Shown piece by piece: positions 8,446 to 17,660 of a stretch of 64,000 nt of DNA (within the stretch, counting starts at the first letter, position 1; each line of letters begins with the position of its first letter). The DNA is from Mucilaginibacter limnophilus (GTDB taxonomy: Bacteria > Bacteroidota > Bacteroidia > Sphingobacteriales > Sphingobacteriaceae), in assembly GCF_004005815.1 (NCBI RefSeq), contig NZ_SACK01000004.1, positions 186,001-250,000 of the forward strand, read 5' to 3'. Under the pieces are notes generated by a model. That model had not been told where the DNA came from and did no database searches. It saw only the letters and a list, made by a program, of their open reading frames with translations. The position numbers and the translations under genes are program-made.

Positions 8446-10260
8446 TTACCAGCCGAATATTTGTTTAAGGTTGGGGTTAAGTTGTACCTGGTTTTGCGGT
8501 ATAGGGCGATAGTAGTACTTTGGTTCCTGGAAGGTGCCGTTGTCAGCTATGGTTTGTACAGTACCTGATGTACCATTTTTCAGGAATACACCTGCATCCT
8601 GACCAAAACTGCCGGCACGGTAGTACCTGTACTCTACTCCCAATTCGTTTTTCTCTTTTACCGCAGGTATTGATTCGCTGTTAGGCAGCAGGATAATATC
8701 GCCTACGCCGTCACCTGTAAGATCATGCTTACCTAAGCCTGAGAAATATATACCTTCCTGCTCTTTTTCAAGCAGCTTACCGGCATTCCAGCGCATCAAG
8801 TCGTCGAAACGGTAACCTTCAAGTGCCAGTTCTATCCTTCTTTCTCGGCGTATTTCAAGTAAAACTGACTTTTGTGATGAGCTTGCCATAGGATATTTTG
8901 CATTTTGTACTGGGTCAAGCGGCGGGTTAACCGTCATGTGTACCATACCTACCCTGTCGCGCAACAGGTTAACGCTTATGTCCAGATCGCTCTGGGTTAG
9001 TTCGCCCAGTTCGGCTTTGGCCTCGGCAAACGCCAACAGTATTTCGGCATAACGCAATACCGGTACGTCCAAATTTTGCTGTACGGCATCGCTTGGGTCG
9101 TTTACAAAACCTTTTATTTGGTGATAACCGCTGAAGTTTTTGGCCAGTTGCTGCACATATAAACCTCCGCCTTGTGAATAAGTACCTACGTTAAGTAATA
9201 CAAAACCCGGGTAGGCATAGGTTTGACTAAGGCGAGGATCACGGTTTTCAAACTCTTTTACAAATGAGAAGGTATTGTAGTTAGACTGACTGGTATAATA
9301 AGAACCATCTTCCATCAGGTAATCCTGCAGTAGGTCTTTGGTTGGAAACACCTCGTAGTTACCAAATACTGTTTCGCTCCAACCGCTGTTACGTAATCCG
9401 TTTTGGCTAAAGGTTGTTAACATCGCCTCTTTATTTCCTGAAAGATCCTCCTGATTAAACAAATTCAGATAATCAACATCAGGGTTACCTGTATTGTACA
9501 CGGCATATTTGCCACCATCAATAATCTCTTTTGAGACATCGCGTGCCAGTTGCAAAAAGGTATTGGCGGTGCCTGCAAGATTTAATTCTGAATGATATTT
9601 ACGATATGTGCCTTCATACAAGGCAAATTTTGCCTGGTATGCTTTAACTATCCAGCGGTTTATGCTTCCGTCATTAAGGGTTCCGCTAACGCCTGTCAGG
9701 TTCACATGCTCAGCGGCAAAGGCCAGGTCTTCCATTATCTTGTCAACCACAAAGGCGCGCGGATCGCGGGGCTTCATTAGTAGTTCGGTATCGTCAACGT
9801 TCATGGTTTTATCATACCATGGCACATCTGAGTATCTTTTTACTTTACCAATGTAAAACATCGCCCTAAAAAAACGTGCTACACCTTCATAGTGATTTAA
9901 TACGTCTTCAGATACTGGTGCTTTTCTGAAATTTTCAAGAAAATAGTTGGCCCGGCGCAGTTGTCCCCAGTCCCAACCCGAAAGAATTGTAGAGGCGCTG
10001 GGATTGCCGATCATTATATTTTTTATTTCGGTTGCGCCTGTTGTGCCGGCATTATCGGTTGAACGGTCATCGTTATAAATACCCCAACCCGGAAAGTTAT
10101 ACAGACCATTAGTATAAAGCTGCAGGTCTTTTTCGTTATTGAAAAAGAAACCGTCGCCTATAGCAGTTTGTGACTGCCGGTCTAAAAAATCTTTTTTACA
10201 GGCTGATAAACTTAATGCCGCAATGGCTATACCTGCGATATATTTATTGATATGTTTCAT
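8446..10260 (-). CDS. SusD/RagB-family outer-membrane lipoprotein (locus 2)
   Basis: 604 residues from the ATG at 10260 (MKHINKYIAGIAIAAL...). The signal peptide ends in lipobox SLSAC. A longer open frame reaches back into SusC but lacks a signal peptide, so it is rejected. SusD features: NHYEGVARFFRAMFYI (~125-140), PVLRYAEILLAFAEAKAEL near the middle and LEIRRERRIELALEGYRFDDLMRW in the C-terminal half. It starts 14 bases after the SusC stop. The genes downstream are phosphoesterases rather than glycosidases, so the ligand may be a phosphorylated or nucleotide-like compound rather than a neutral glycan. Confidence 0.94.
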   Translation of the reverse strand: MKHINKYIAGIAIAALSLSACKKDFLDRQSQTAIGDGFFFNNEKDLQLYTNGLYNFPGWGIYNDDRSTDNAGTTGATEIKNIMIGNPSASTILSGWDWGQLRRANYFLENFRKAPVSEDVLNHYEGVARFFRAMFYIGKVKRYSDVPWYDKTMNVDDTELLMKPRDPRAFVVDKIMEDLAFAAEHVNLTGVSGTLNDGSINRWIVKAYQAKFALYEGTYRKYHSELNLAGTANTFLQLARDVSKEIIDGGKYAVYNTGNPDVDYLNLFNQEDLSGNKEAMLTTFSQNGLRNSGWSETVFGNYEVFPTKDLLQDYLMEDGSYYTSQSNYNTFSFVKEFENRDPRLSQTYAYPGFVLLNVGTYSQGGGLYVQQLAKNFSGYHQIKGFVNDPSDAVQQNLDVPVLRYAEILLAFAEAKAELGELTQSDLDISVNLLRDRVGMVHMTVNPPLDPVQNAKYPMASSSQKSVLLEIRRERRIELALEGYRFDDLMRWNAGKLLEKEQEGIYFSGLGKHDLTGDGVGDIILLPNSESIPAVKEKNELGVEYRYYRAGSFGQDAGVFLKNGTSGTVQTIADNGTFQEPKYYYRPIPQNQVQLNPNLKQIFGW

Positions 10261-10274
10261 GATTTGATGCTTAA

Positions 10275-13200
10275 TTAGAAGTTTACATTTAAGCCTAATG
10301 AGTATCTGCGCTGCCATGGGTAAGCATAACCGTTACCGCTGGTATTGGTATCAGCCGCCGGATTAATACCTGTGTTAACATTTATCGATTCAGGATCGTA
10401 GTACTTTTTAAGTGCCGACCACTCGTAGATGTTCTCGCCGCTGGCGTACACCCTAACACTTGCTATATGCCATTTTTTGGTTAACGTGGCAGGTAGCGTA
10501 TAGCCGATGGTTAAGTTTTTGAACCTCAGGTACGCAGCATTAAGCATATAACCGGTTTGCGGAATGGCTAAACCCTTGGCGTTACCTGTTGTAGTACCCA
10601 GGTTTTTATCGGCAAGCCATGCTTGAAGAATTGGGTATTTTGCATCAAGGTTTTGGTTAGCTAAACCTGCATTGATATACGCCTGGGAATGCTTGCCCAT
10701 ATCGACGTCGCTATCATTGTTTGGCCTGTAAAAGTCGAGCAGATGGGCATAACCACCTGCATAAGGCTGCTGGTAAAAACCCCAGTACAAGTAGTCGATA
10801 GGATAATAATCACGTTTGGCTACGCCCTGGAAGAACGCACGTACGTCAAAACCTTTCCAGCTGGCGTTTAAATCAAGACCAAAGCGGAAACGTGGTGATG
10901 AGTTGCCAATAACAGATAAATCTTTCGGATCATTTGCAGTAAGGCCCGTTTCAATTTTATGATTACCGTCAAGATCGACATATTTAGGCCAGCCGTTAAC
11001 AATTGAAAGCGCGTCCCATGGTATGATAGAGCTTTCGTCCAGAGCGTCAATTTCAGCCTGTGACTGGAACAGCCCGTTACTTTGTAAGCCCCATATCTCG
11101 CCAAGTTCCATGTCTTTACGATAATTAGTAAGGCTTTCGCTTGGATTATCAAAACGTGTAATAAACGAGCGGCTATCTGACAATACAAACCTTGCACTAA
11201 AAGAGATAGGGTCTGTATTGGTTCTGAAGCTTGTTTGGTAGGCTGCTGATAGTTCCCAACCGCGGGTTCTCAAGTCGGCCGCGTTTTCTACAGGCTCGTC
11301 AGCACCCAATACGGCAGGCATTTCTTTACCCGGAACAAGCATGCCTTTTGTATTACGCTGATAAACATCGAAAGTAAAGTTTAGCTTGTTGTTAAATAAG
11401 CCTATATCAGTACCAAAGTTTAAAGTAGTAACTTTTTCCCAGGTATAGTTCGGGCTAACCAGTGATGGTGGGGAGATTACTACAGGCAACTGGCCCCCAA
11501 TTAAATATTGAGAGTTCCCCCTTGGCAGCGAAGCTATGTATCCGTAATCGCTAACTAATTGATTGCCCAAAGCGCCATATGAAGCACGCAATTTAAAGTT
11601 ACTAAGGGTTGAGCGCAGGTTCTCCATAAACGATTCCTGATCAACACGCCATGCCGCTGATGCTGAAGGGAAGAAACCAAAACGTTTTTCTTTAGGGAAA
11701 CGTGAGGTACCATCGTACCTGCCATCAAGCTCTAATATGTATCTATCGTCATAAATATAATTTAACCTGTAAAATAAGCCTTGCAATGCCCAGTCGCTTA
11801 TTGATTGATGAGGCGTTGCCAAACCGGTTGCCAGTTCAGGCGTAGGGTATGATGCTGATATGAGGTCATTTACAACAAGGTCATTTATCTCTGTTTTTGA
11901 ATACTCCTGATTAAAACCGCCTATAGCTGTAAAATCATGTTTACCCCATTTTTGGTTATAAGTAGCATAAAGATTTAATACGGTATAATCAGTAAAACCG
12001 GTGTATTTACGTACGTAGCTGCTGCCTTCGGTACGTACATCGTTAGGACCAAAACCTATTTTTATTGGCAGCCCGTATTCATCATAGTTTTCAGCACCTT
12101 TTCGGTACGTGAAATCGGCATTTACACGCAACACATTTTTTATTAATGATGCTTCAGCGTTGAATTGGGTTTGCAGGCTGAAATATTTATCAGATGCATC
12201 TCCCCCTGTTGTCAAACGCGCGCCGGTACGCCCTACTTCAGTGTTCGCCCAGGTACCGTCGGGATTTTTGTCAAAGTCTGTAGGGAACAGGTTGTATATA
12301 CCCGCAATTGAATATTGTGAAGGATTTTCGCGCTTGGTTTGTGTAAGGTAAGTGTTGTTACCTAACGATAACCATGGCGCTATTTGATAATTTACCTTGC
12401 TGCGAAAGCTGTAACGGTCAAAATAATCGTCGGCAATTTTTAATATACCGTTCTGACGGTTATAATTTCCGGAAAGGTAATATTGCGTTTTGCCTGAATT
12501 ACCGCTCACTGAAAGCGCGTGATCCTGAGAATATGTTTGATCGCTCAGAAAATAACGTGTCCAGTCCTGGTTACCCATATACTCCCAAAGCTTGTTGTCA
12601 GTAGGGTTTACCCTAACACCGGGTATTGAAGGGTTGTCAGAACGTTCTTTAGCATACTGATAATACTGATCGCTGTAGTTTACGTTATCCCATGGGGTGT
12701 TATCAGTTGATAGTTCAAGTAACCGCGAATAAATGTATGGGTCGGTTATTTTATCAGGCAACACGGTTGGCTTGTTTAACGAGGCATTGTATGTATAATT
12801 TACGCTTACACCTTCTTTACTACCGGTTTTAGTTTTAATAAGTATAACACCGAATGCGGCACGCGCACCATAAATAGCCGCTGCCGAAGCATCTTTAATT
12901 ACCGAAATAGTTTCAATATCCTGTGGAGCCAAACGGTTAAGCTCAACCATGTCCGATGGTACAGCGTCAATAAGGATAAGCGGGTCGCCGCCATTTATTG
13001 ATGTAATACCCCTGATGTTTACACTTGCCGCGGCACCGGGCGCACCCGAACCAAAATCAATATTCAGGTTGGGAATAAGGCCTTGTAAACCTTGTGCCAC
13101 GTTTGATATTGGCCTGCTTGCAAGGGTTTTCGCGTTTACCTGGTCAACCGCGCCCGAAAGGTTAACCTTCTTTTGCGTACCGTAACCCACTACCACTACC

Positions 13201-13511
13201 TCGTTCAGTTGTGCGGCATCGCTTTTCAGGATAACATCCACAGCCTGACGGTTGCCTGCTGTAACCTCCTGTTTTATATAACCAACGTAAGTAAAAACCA
13301 GCACTGCGCCAGGCCCTGAAACAGTTAAACTATAGTGGCCGTCAACGTCAGTTTGCGTTCCGTTGGTTTTTCCTTGCTCCTGTACGCTTACACCTATCAG
13401 TGTCTCGCCCAGGTCGTCTTTAACTGTACCGGTAATCTTTTGGGTTTGTGCGAAAAGACTCGTTGAATACAGTAACAGACATGATAATAGGGATACGTAA
13501 AATGTTTTCAT
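10275..13511 (-). CDS. SusC/RagA-family TonB-dependent transporter (locus 2)
   Basis: 1078 residues. Signal peptide (MKTFYVSLLSCLLLYS...FAQ), carboxypeptidase-regulatory-like domain (~24-110), plug with NEVVVVGYGTQKKVNLSGAV and SAAAIYGARAAFGVILIKTKTG, then a long barrel ending VNF. It is first in a five-gene operon with SusD, two phosphoesterases and a small membrane protein. It is divergent from a TetR gene 141 bases away. A perfect 9-bp inverted repeat lies just upstream of the ATG, and a TetR-type palindrome lies in the shared intergenic region. This suggests control by the TetR protein instead of the ECF/anti-sigma or hybrid two-component regulators common for such loci. Confidence 0.95.
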   Translation of the reverse strand: MKTFYVSLLSCLLLYSTSLFAQTQKITGTVKDDLGETLIGVSVQEQGKTNGTQTDVDGHYSLTVSGPGAVLVFTYVGYIKQEVTAGNRQAVDVILKSDAAQLNEVVVVGYGTQKKVNLSGAVDQVNAKTLASRPISNVAQGLQGLIPNLNIDFGSGAPGAAASVNIRGITSINGGDPLILIDAVPSDMVELNRLAPQDIETISVIKDASAAAIYGARAAFGVILIKTKTGSKEGVSVNYTYNASLNKPTVLPDKITDPYIYSRLLELSTDNTPWDNVNYSDQYYQYAKERSDNPSIPGVRVNPTDNKLWEYMGNQDWTRYFLSDQTYSQDHALSVSGNSGKTQYYLSGNYNRQNGILKIADDYFDRYSFRSKVNYQIAPWLSLGNNTYLTQTKRENPSQYSIAGIYNLFPTDFDKNPDGTWANTEVGRTGARLTTGGDASDKYFSLQTQFNAEASLIKNVLRVNADFTYRKGAENYDEYGLPIKIGFGPNDVRTEGSSYVRKYTGFTDYTVLNLYATYNQKWGKHDFTAIGGFNQEYSKTEINDLVVNDLISASYPTPELATGLATPHQSISDWALQGLFYRLNYIYDDRYILELDGRYDGTSRFPKEKRFGFFPSASAAWRVDQESFMENLRSTLSNFKLRASYGALGNQLVSDYGYIASLPRGNSQYLIGGQLPVVISPPSLVSPNYTWEKVTTLNFGTDIGLFNNKLNFTFDVYQRNTKGMLVPGKEMPAVLGADEPVENAADLRTRGWELSAAYQTSFRTNTDPISFSARFVLSDSRSFITRFDNPSESLTNYRKDMELGEIWGLQSNGLFQSQAEIDALDESSIIPWDALSIVNGWPKYVDLDGNHKIETGLTANDPKDLSVIGNSSPRFRFGLDLNASWKGFDVRAFFQGVAKRDYYPIDYLYWGFYQQPYAGGYAHLLDFYRPNNDSDVDMGKHSQAYINAGLANQNLDAKYPILQAWLADKNLGTTTGNAKGLAIPQTGYMLNAAYLRFKNLTIGYTLPATLTKKWHIASVRVYASGENIYEWSALKKYYDPESINVNTGINPAADTNTSGNGYAYPWQRRYSLGLNVNF

Positions 13512-13515
13512 GTAT

Positions 13516-13540
13516 GTTCTTTTGTTTAGTGCAAAAGAAC
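13516..13540 (-). promoter_or_regulatory. Perfect inverted repeat over the SusC (locus 2) leader
   Basis: GTTCTTTTG, 7-base spacer, CAAAAGAAC: a perfect 9-bp arm, ending 5 bases before the SusC ATG on the minus strand. In the mRNA the purine-rich AAAAGAAC segment, the only Shine-Dalgarno-like sequence here, lies in the stem. It could be a protein operator or a translation-limiting leader hairpin. Confidence 0.5.
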
Positions 13541-13580
13541 CCAGGGCATATTAACGCTACATGAAATCTTCATTAAATAA

Positions 13581-13594
13581 ACTGAACATTCAGT
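13581..13594 (+). promoter_or_regulatory. Candidate TetR operator
   Basis: Perfect palindrome ACTGAA-CA-TTCAGT in the 141-base region between the divergent TetR and SusC genes. Length and symmetry fit the operator of a TetR dimer. It overlaps the place where the -33 element of the TetR promoter would fall if the -7 box at 13613 is real, which would give autorepression. Confidence 0.5.
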
Positions 13595-13612
13595 AAATTT
13601 ATTTTTACATAC

Positions 13613-13620
13613 TATTTTTG
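13613..13620 (+). promoter_or_regulatory. Candidate Bacteroidota -7 box for the TetR gene
   Basis: TATTTTTG matches the Bacteroidota -7 consensus TAnnTTTG, 32 bases before the TetR ATG. No good TTTG -33 element stands at the usual distance; the palindrome at 13581-13594 occupies that position. Confidence 0.4.
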
Positions 13621-13652
13621 TTCAATATTTATACTTTTAGCCAAACCTTATT

Positions 13653-14255
13653 ATGGGAAGAAAAAGTTTAAAAGAAGATCAGCAAAAAAAGATAATTGAG
13701 GCTTTTTACGAAGTAGCCAAGCGCGAGGGCATTGAAAACACTTCCTTCGGCAAGGTTGCAAAAGAACTTGATATGCATCCCAGCCTTGTGGTACATTACT
13801 TTGCAACCAAAGAAGAGATGCTGTTGGGTTTAATTGACCATATCATTGTAAGCTATCAAAACATATATCAGGCAGAAGAAGGCCACTCAGACCCGCTGGA
13901 TACGCTTGTTGATGTAATGCACAATATATTTTCACGCAAGTGGAACAACTATATAGATGACAGCATATTTTACAATTGCTTTGCGCTGATATTTCGAAAC
14001 CAGGCCATAAAACAGCAGTTCCGGGAGTTGCATGTGCTCTTGCGTAAATGGCTTGAAAACCTTATTCAATCCTGTGTGGACCGTGGTTTGCTTGATCATC
14101 CCGATCCGGCAATGGCGGCCGATTTAATCTTTGTGATTTCTGACGGAGCATATTATTTTATGAGTATGATAGATGATCCGGGAAAATATGATTTGCATAT
14201 GGCTCGTTATAAGCAGGAAGCATTTAAGCTTTTAAGACTTGAACGGTTTTTATAA
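13653..14255 (+). CDS. TetR/AcrR-family transcriptional regulator
   Basis: 200 residues. The N-terminal helix-turn-helix covers about residues 10-55: KIIEAFYEVAKREGIENTSF, then GKVAKELDMHPSLVVHYFATKEEMLLGLI, the standard TetR pattern with the H-Y-F turn. The remainder is the all-helical ligand-binding and dimerisation domain, not matched to a subfamily. It is one of only two plus-strand genes here and is divergent from the SusC/SusD/phosphoesterase operon. A palindrome in the shared intergenic region makes it the likely local repressor. It converges with the histidine kinase gene, with 33 bases between the stops and an AT-only palindrome (14248-14263) over its own stop. Confidence 0.9.
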   Translation: MGRKSLKEDQQKKIIEAFYEVAKREGIENTSFGKVAKELDMHPSLVVHYFATKEEMLLGLIDHIIVSYQNIYQAEEGHSDPLDTLVDVMHNIFSRKWNNYIDDSIFYNCFALIFRNQAIKQQFRELHVLLRKWLENLIQSCVDRGLLDHPDPAMAADLIFVISDGAYYFMSMIDDPGKYDLHMARYKQEAFKLLRLERFL

Positions 14256-14288
14256 TTATAAAATACATGCTAAATTAAGGCCGCATTG

Positions 14289-15503
14289 TTAAATTATTTT
14301 ATTTTGCGGTATAGCTATCCTGAAGATGGTTCCTTTTCCCGGTTCAGAACTGATGTGCATTTCTCCCTTTAAGCTATCAACCAGATGCTTTACTAACGAT
14401 AATCCGAAACCGTAGCCTTGCTCGCCGCTTGTACCATTGGTTGAGGTTCCCTGTCCGTTAAGTATACTGGTTACCCTGTCATCTGTCATGCCTATGCCTG
14501 TATCGCTAACGGTAAAATTGAGTTCATTGATAATCCCTCCTATATGTAAACTAATATCTACAGTTACTTTACCGTTGGGGGGCGTAAATTTCATTGAGTT
14601 TGAGATCAGATTACCTATAATTTGCAAAAGCTTGTTTTTAGAAAATGGTATAACTTCGGTTTCACTGTTTGTAGTAACCTTAAAATCAATATTTTTATTA
14701 AGTGCTTGTGGCAGATATAGTTTTTCTAACCTGTCTTTAAGCACTAATTGGTTAAGTTCGTTTAAACCAGGTTTAACCGACACGGCACTTTTCATATCAG
14801 CGCTAAGTATTTCATCAGCCAGTTCTAAAATTGAATTTCCGCTTTTATAAATAAGGTTGATAAACTCCAGCACTTCTTCCATATTGTTTTCATCGCCCTG
14901 CTCGCTGATCACCCTTGCCAAACCAATGATGCCGCCAATAGGACCGCGAATATCATGTGCTACCCTTTTTTTACTTTCAATAGCCTCAGTTGCATTTTGT
15001 TTAAGTTGCTGTATTATCTTATAAGCCTGCAGCCGGTTTACTATTTCACCTGCAATAATTTTCAGCATCTCAATTTTTTCAGGAGTAAGCGGCTTGCTTT
15101 GCGTATCAAAAACGCAAAGTGTACCTATAGCATTACCCGAAGGCGTTTTTAGTGGCACACCGAAATAATAGCGTAATCGGGGGTCGCCTGCTACATATGA
15201 TTTGTCTTTGAATCTTTCATCGGCTGACAGGTCTGTCACTTCAAACTTTTCATCCTCGGTAATTGTGTACTGGCAAACTGCTTCTTCACGAGGTAATTGT
15301 TCAACAGGCAATCCGTGGTTTGATATCGTCCATGAAGTAAAGCTGTCTATTAAATTTACAAGTGAAATATGTGTGCCGGCTACTTTTGCAGCAAGGGCAG
15401 TAAGATCTTTAAATTGATCTTGAAGTGAACTATAATCAAGGTCAAATTCCGACAGTTCAATAATCCGCTGCATTTCATTGCGAGCAATAGGTTGTTGTGT
15501 CAT
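14289..15503 (-). CDS. GAF-domain sensor histidine kinase, soluble
   Basis: 404 residues, with no signal peptide or membrane segment. A GAF domain (~20-160: HISLVNLID, VCQYTI, YYFGVPLKTPSGNAIGTLCVFD) is followed by a short coiled-coil linker. The H-box is RVAHDIRGPIGGIIG, with phospho-acceptor H183. The ATPase has an N-box around LQIIGNLISNSMKFTPP (293-309), DTGIGM (334-339) and GYGFGLSLVKHLV (363-375). All catalytic parts look intact. It is an orphan: no response regulator lies nearby, so its target is elsewhere. The GAF domain resembles the cytosolic GAF type found before such kinases, and the signal is unknown. Confidence 0.92.
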   Translation of the reverse strand: MTQQPIARNEMQRIIELSEFDLDYSSLQDQFKDLTALAAKVAGTHISLVNLIDSFTSWTISNHGLPVEQLPREEAVCQYTITEDEKFEVTDLSADERFKDKSYVAGDPRLRYYFGVPLKTPSGNAIGTLCVFDTQSKPLTPEKIEMLKIIAGEIVNRLQAYKIIQQLKQNATEAIESKKRVAHDIRGPIGGIIGLARVISEQGDENNMEEVLEFINLIYKSGNSILELADEILSADMKSAVSVKPGLNELNQLVLKDRLEKLYLPQALNKNIDFKVTTNSETEVIPFSKNKLLQIIGNLISNSMKFTPPNGKVTVDISLHIGGIINELNFTVSDTGIGMTDDRVTSILNGQGTSTNGTSGEQGYGFGLSLVKHLVDSLKGEMHISSEPGKGTIFRIAIPQNKII

Positions 15504-15564
15504 ATAATATCAGATGTATATATAATTATATTACACCTACCTCACCAAAATGGTTTGATTTGCC

Positions 15565-15600
15565 TTTCCCTTTGGTTGCGTTAAGGCAGCCAAAGGGAAA
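15565..15600 (-). terminator. Strong hairpin downstream of the glgE operon
   Basis: TTTCCCTTTGGTTGC, loop GTTAAG, GCAGCCAAAGGGAAA: a 15-bp stem with one G-T wobble. It lies between the glgB stop and the upstream end of the histidine kinase gene, both on the minus strand. No clear U-run follows on either strand, so it may be a weak terminator or a 3'-end stabiliser. Confidence 0.55.
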
Positions 15601-15691
15601 TTGATAAGAAATTAAAAGTGTAATTAAATAGGATAATTTATTAAAAATTTTTATCTAATAAAGGCTTTCTATAAACAGAAATCATTGCAAA

Positions 15692-17653
15692 TTAGAGCCA
15701 ATCAAACGCTCCTTTATACTTCAATACAATCACCGCAAGCGGCGGCAAAGTTAAAACAAGCGAATGATTCTTACCGTGAATAGGTATGGGGTATGTTTCC
15801 AAATTACCACTGTTTAAAACATCGCTTCCTCCATATTTCAAGTTATCTGAATTAAGTATTTCTGCATAACTACCCATTAAAGAAATGCCCACACGATAGT
15901 TTTCTCTTACTACTGGCGTAAAATTAGCAACAAAGATCAGGTTGTCCTGCTCGTTGTTTCCTTTACGTATCCATGATATTACGCTGTTTATATTATCGCT
16001 CACATCTATCCATTCAAATCCTTCGGACGAGTAATTATTTTGATAAAGCGCATGCTGTTCTTTATACAATCTATTTAATTCCTGTACCCATGTTTGGATG
16101 CCTTTATGCTCATAATTTTCTCTTTCGTGCCAGTCTAAACTATAATCATGCTGCCACTCGTGCCTTTGTGCAAATTCGCCACCCATAAATATCAGCTTTG
16201 CACCGGGATGACCATACATGTAGCCGTAAAGCAAACGCAGGTTGGCAGACTGCTGCCAGCTGTCGCCGGGCATTTTATTGATCAGTGAATGCTTGCCGTA
16301 AACCACTTCATCATGCGAAAGTGGCAGCACAAACTTCTCGGCAAATGCATATACCAGGCTGAATGTTAACTGGTTTTGATGATAACTGCGATAAAGCGGC
16401 TCTTTTTTAAAATAATCGAGCGTATCATGCATCCAACCCATCATCCATTTCATATCAAAACCTAAGCCGCCTGAACTGGTTGGCTGTGTAACGCCCGGCC
16501 ATGCGGTTGACTCCTCGGCAATGGTAAGCACATCCGGATAGTGATGATGTACCGCATCGTTAAACTCTTTTAAAAAGCTGATCACTTCCAGGTTTTCACG
16601 TCCACCGTACTCATTTGGAATCCACCCACCCTCTTTGCGCGAATAGTCAAGGTACAGCATTGAGGCTACCGCATCAACACGCAGCCCGTCTATATGATAT
16701 TTATCCAACCAATATAAAGCATTTGATATCAGGAAAGCACGTACTTCATTTCTACAAAAATTAAATATCAGGCTCTTCCAGTCGGGATGGAAACCTTTTC
16801 TCGGATCGGGATATTCATACAAATGCGTTCCGTCAAAATAACCTAACCCGTGTTCATCTGTAGGAAAATGAGATGGAACCCAATCCAGTATTACACCTAT
16901 TCCGGCCTGATGCAGCTGATCTATCAGGTACATAAAATCCTCTGCCGTACCGTAACGGCTTGACGGTGCAAAGTACCCGGTGATCTGGTAACCCCACGAG
17001 CCATAGAACGGATGCTCCATCACCGGCATAAATTCGACATGGGTAAAATTCATTTCACTGCAATAGGCAGTTAGTTCAACGGCCATTTCCCGGTAGGTCA
17101 TAAATCTTGGTTCATCCTCAACAACCCGTTTCCAGGAGCCTAAATGCACTTCATAGATCGATAACGGCTTTTGCATAGGGTTTGACGACCGTCGAGCGTC
17201 TATCCATGCGTTATCATTCCATGTATAATTGATATTAGTAGTTATACTGCCTGTTAGCGGTGGCGTTTCCCAGCGGAAACCGTAGGGGTCACCCTTTTCA
17301 ACCTGATAACCGTTATTCGATTCAATAAAGTATTTATAGCACTCACCCGCCACGACATCCGGTAAGAAAACTTCCCAAATGCCTGAACCATCCCAACGTA
17401 CATGCATGGCATTGCTGTATCTGTCCCAGCCGTTGAAGTTGCCAATTACCGACACGTATTTTGCGTTAGGCGCCCAAACAGAAAAGTAGGTGCCTGTTTT
17501 GCCAAGATGTTCAGCCTGATGAGCGCCTAACTTATTATATAATTGGTAGTGTTTACCGGCCTTGAACAGGTCGATGTCAAAATCGGTAAACAATGAAAAC
17601 CAGGGTTGTACTTCCTGTATCTGTGCAGTATTTTCAATTGTATTTGCTTCCAT
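15692..17653 (-). CDS. glgB: 1,4-alpha-glucan branching enzyme
   Basis: 653 residues from the ATG at 17653. An in-frame TTG farther upstream overlaps the previous gene and is rejected. It introduces alpha-1,6 branches into alpha-1,4-glucan. An N-terminal CBM48 domain (~50-140, GNFNGWDR) is followed by the GH13 barrel: IYEVHLGSW (167-175), VEFMPVMEHP, nucleophile D327 in GLRVDAVASMLYLDY, acid/base E380 in TIAEEST, and LSHDEVV (D448). The C-terminal beta domain starts near 560. The single CBM48 is typical of shorter GlgB proteins. It is last in the glgE-treS/mak-glgB operon, 7 bases after the preceding stop. It would branch the glucan made by GlgE. Confidence 0.95.
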   Translation of the reverse strand: MEANTIENTAQIQEVQPWFSLFTDFDIDLFKAGKHYQLYNKLGAHQAEHLGKTGTYFSVWAPNAKYVSVIGNFNGWDRYSNAMHVRWDGSGIWEVFLPDVVAGECYKYFIESNNGYQVEKGDPYGFRWETPPLTGSITTNINYTWNDNAWIDARRSSNPMQKPLSIYEVHLGSWKRVVEDEPRFMTYREMAVELTAYCSEMNFTHVEFMPVMEHPFYGSWGYQITGYFAPSSRYGTAEDFMYLIDQLHQAGIGVILDWVPSHFPTDEHGLGYFDGTHLYEYPDPRKGFHPDWKSLIFNFCRNEVRAFLISNALYWLDKYHIDGLRVDAVASMLYLDYSRKEGGWIPNEYGGRENLEVISFLKEFNDAVHHHYPDVLTIAEESTAWPGVTQPTSSGGLGFDMKWMMGWMHDTLDYFKKEPLYRSYHQNQLTFSLVYAFAEKFVLPLSHDEVVYGKHSLINKMPGDSWQQSANLRLLYGYMYGHPGAKLIFMGGEFAQRHEWQHDYSLDWHERENYEHKGIQTWVQELNRLYKEQHALYQNNYSSEGFEWIDVSDNINSVISWIRKGNNEQDNLIFVANFTPVVRENYRVGISLMGSYAEILNSDNLKYGGSDVLNSGNLETYPIPIHGKNHSLVLTLPPLAVIVLKYKGAFDWL

Positions 17654-17660
17654 GTGTGTG

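Noticed and set aside
10261..10317. N-terminal extension of SusD locus 2 overlapping SusC.
   Set aside because: The lipoprotein signal begins at the ATG at 10260; the extension would bury it.
14248..14263. AT-only palindrome TTTTATAATTATAAAA at the TetR stop.
   Set aside because: Pure A/T symmetry in AT-rich DNA is likely by chance and gives a weak hairpin; not called as a terminator.
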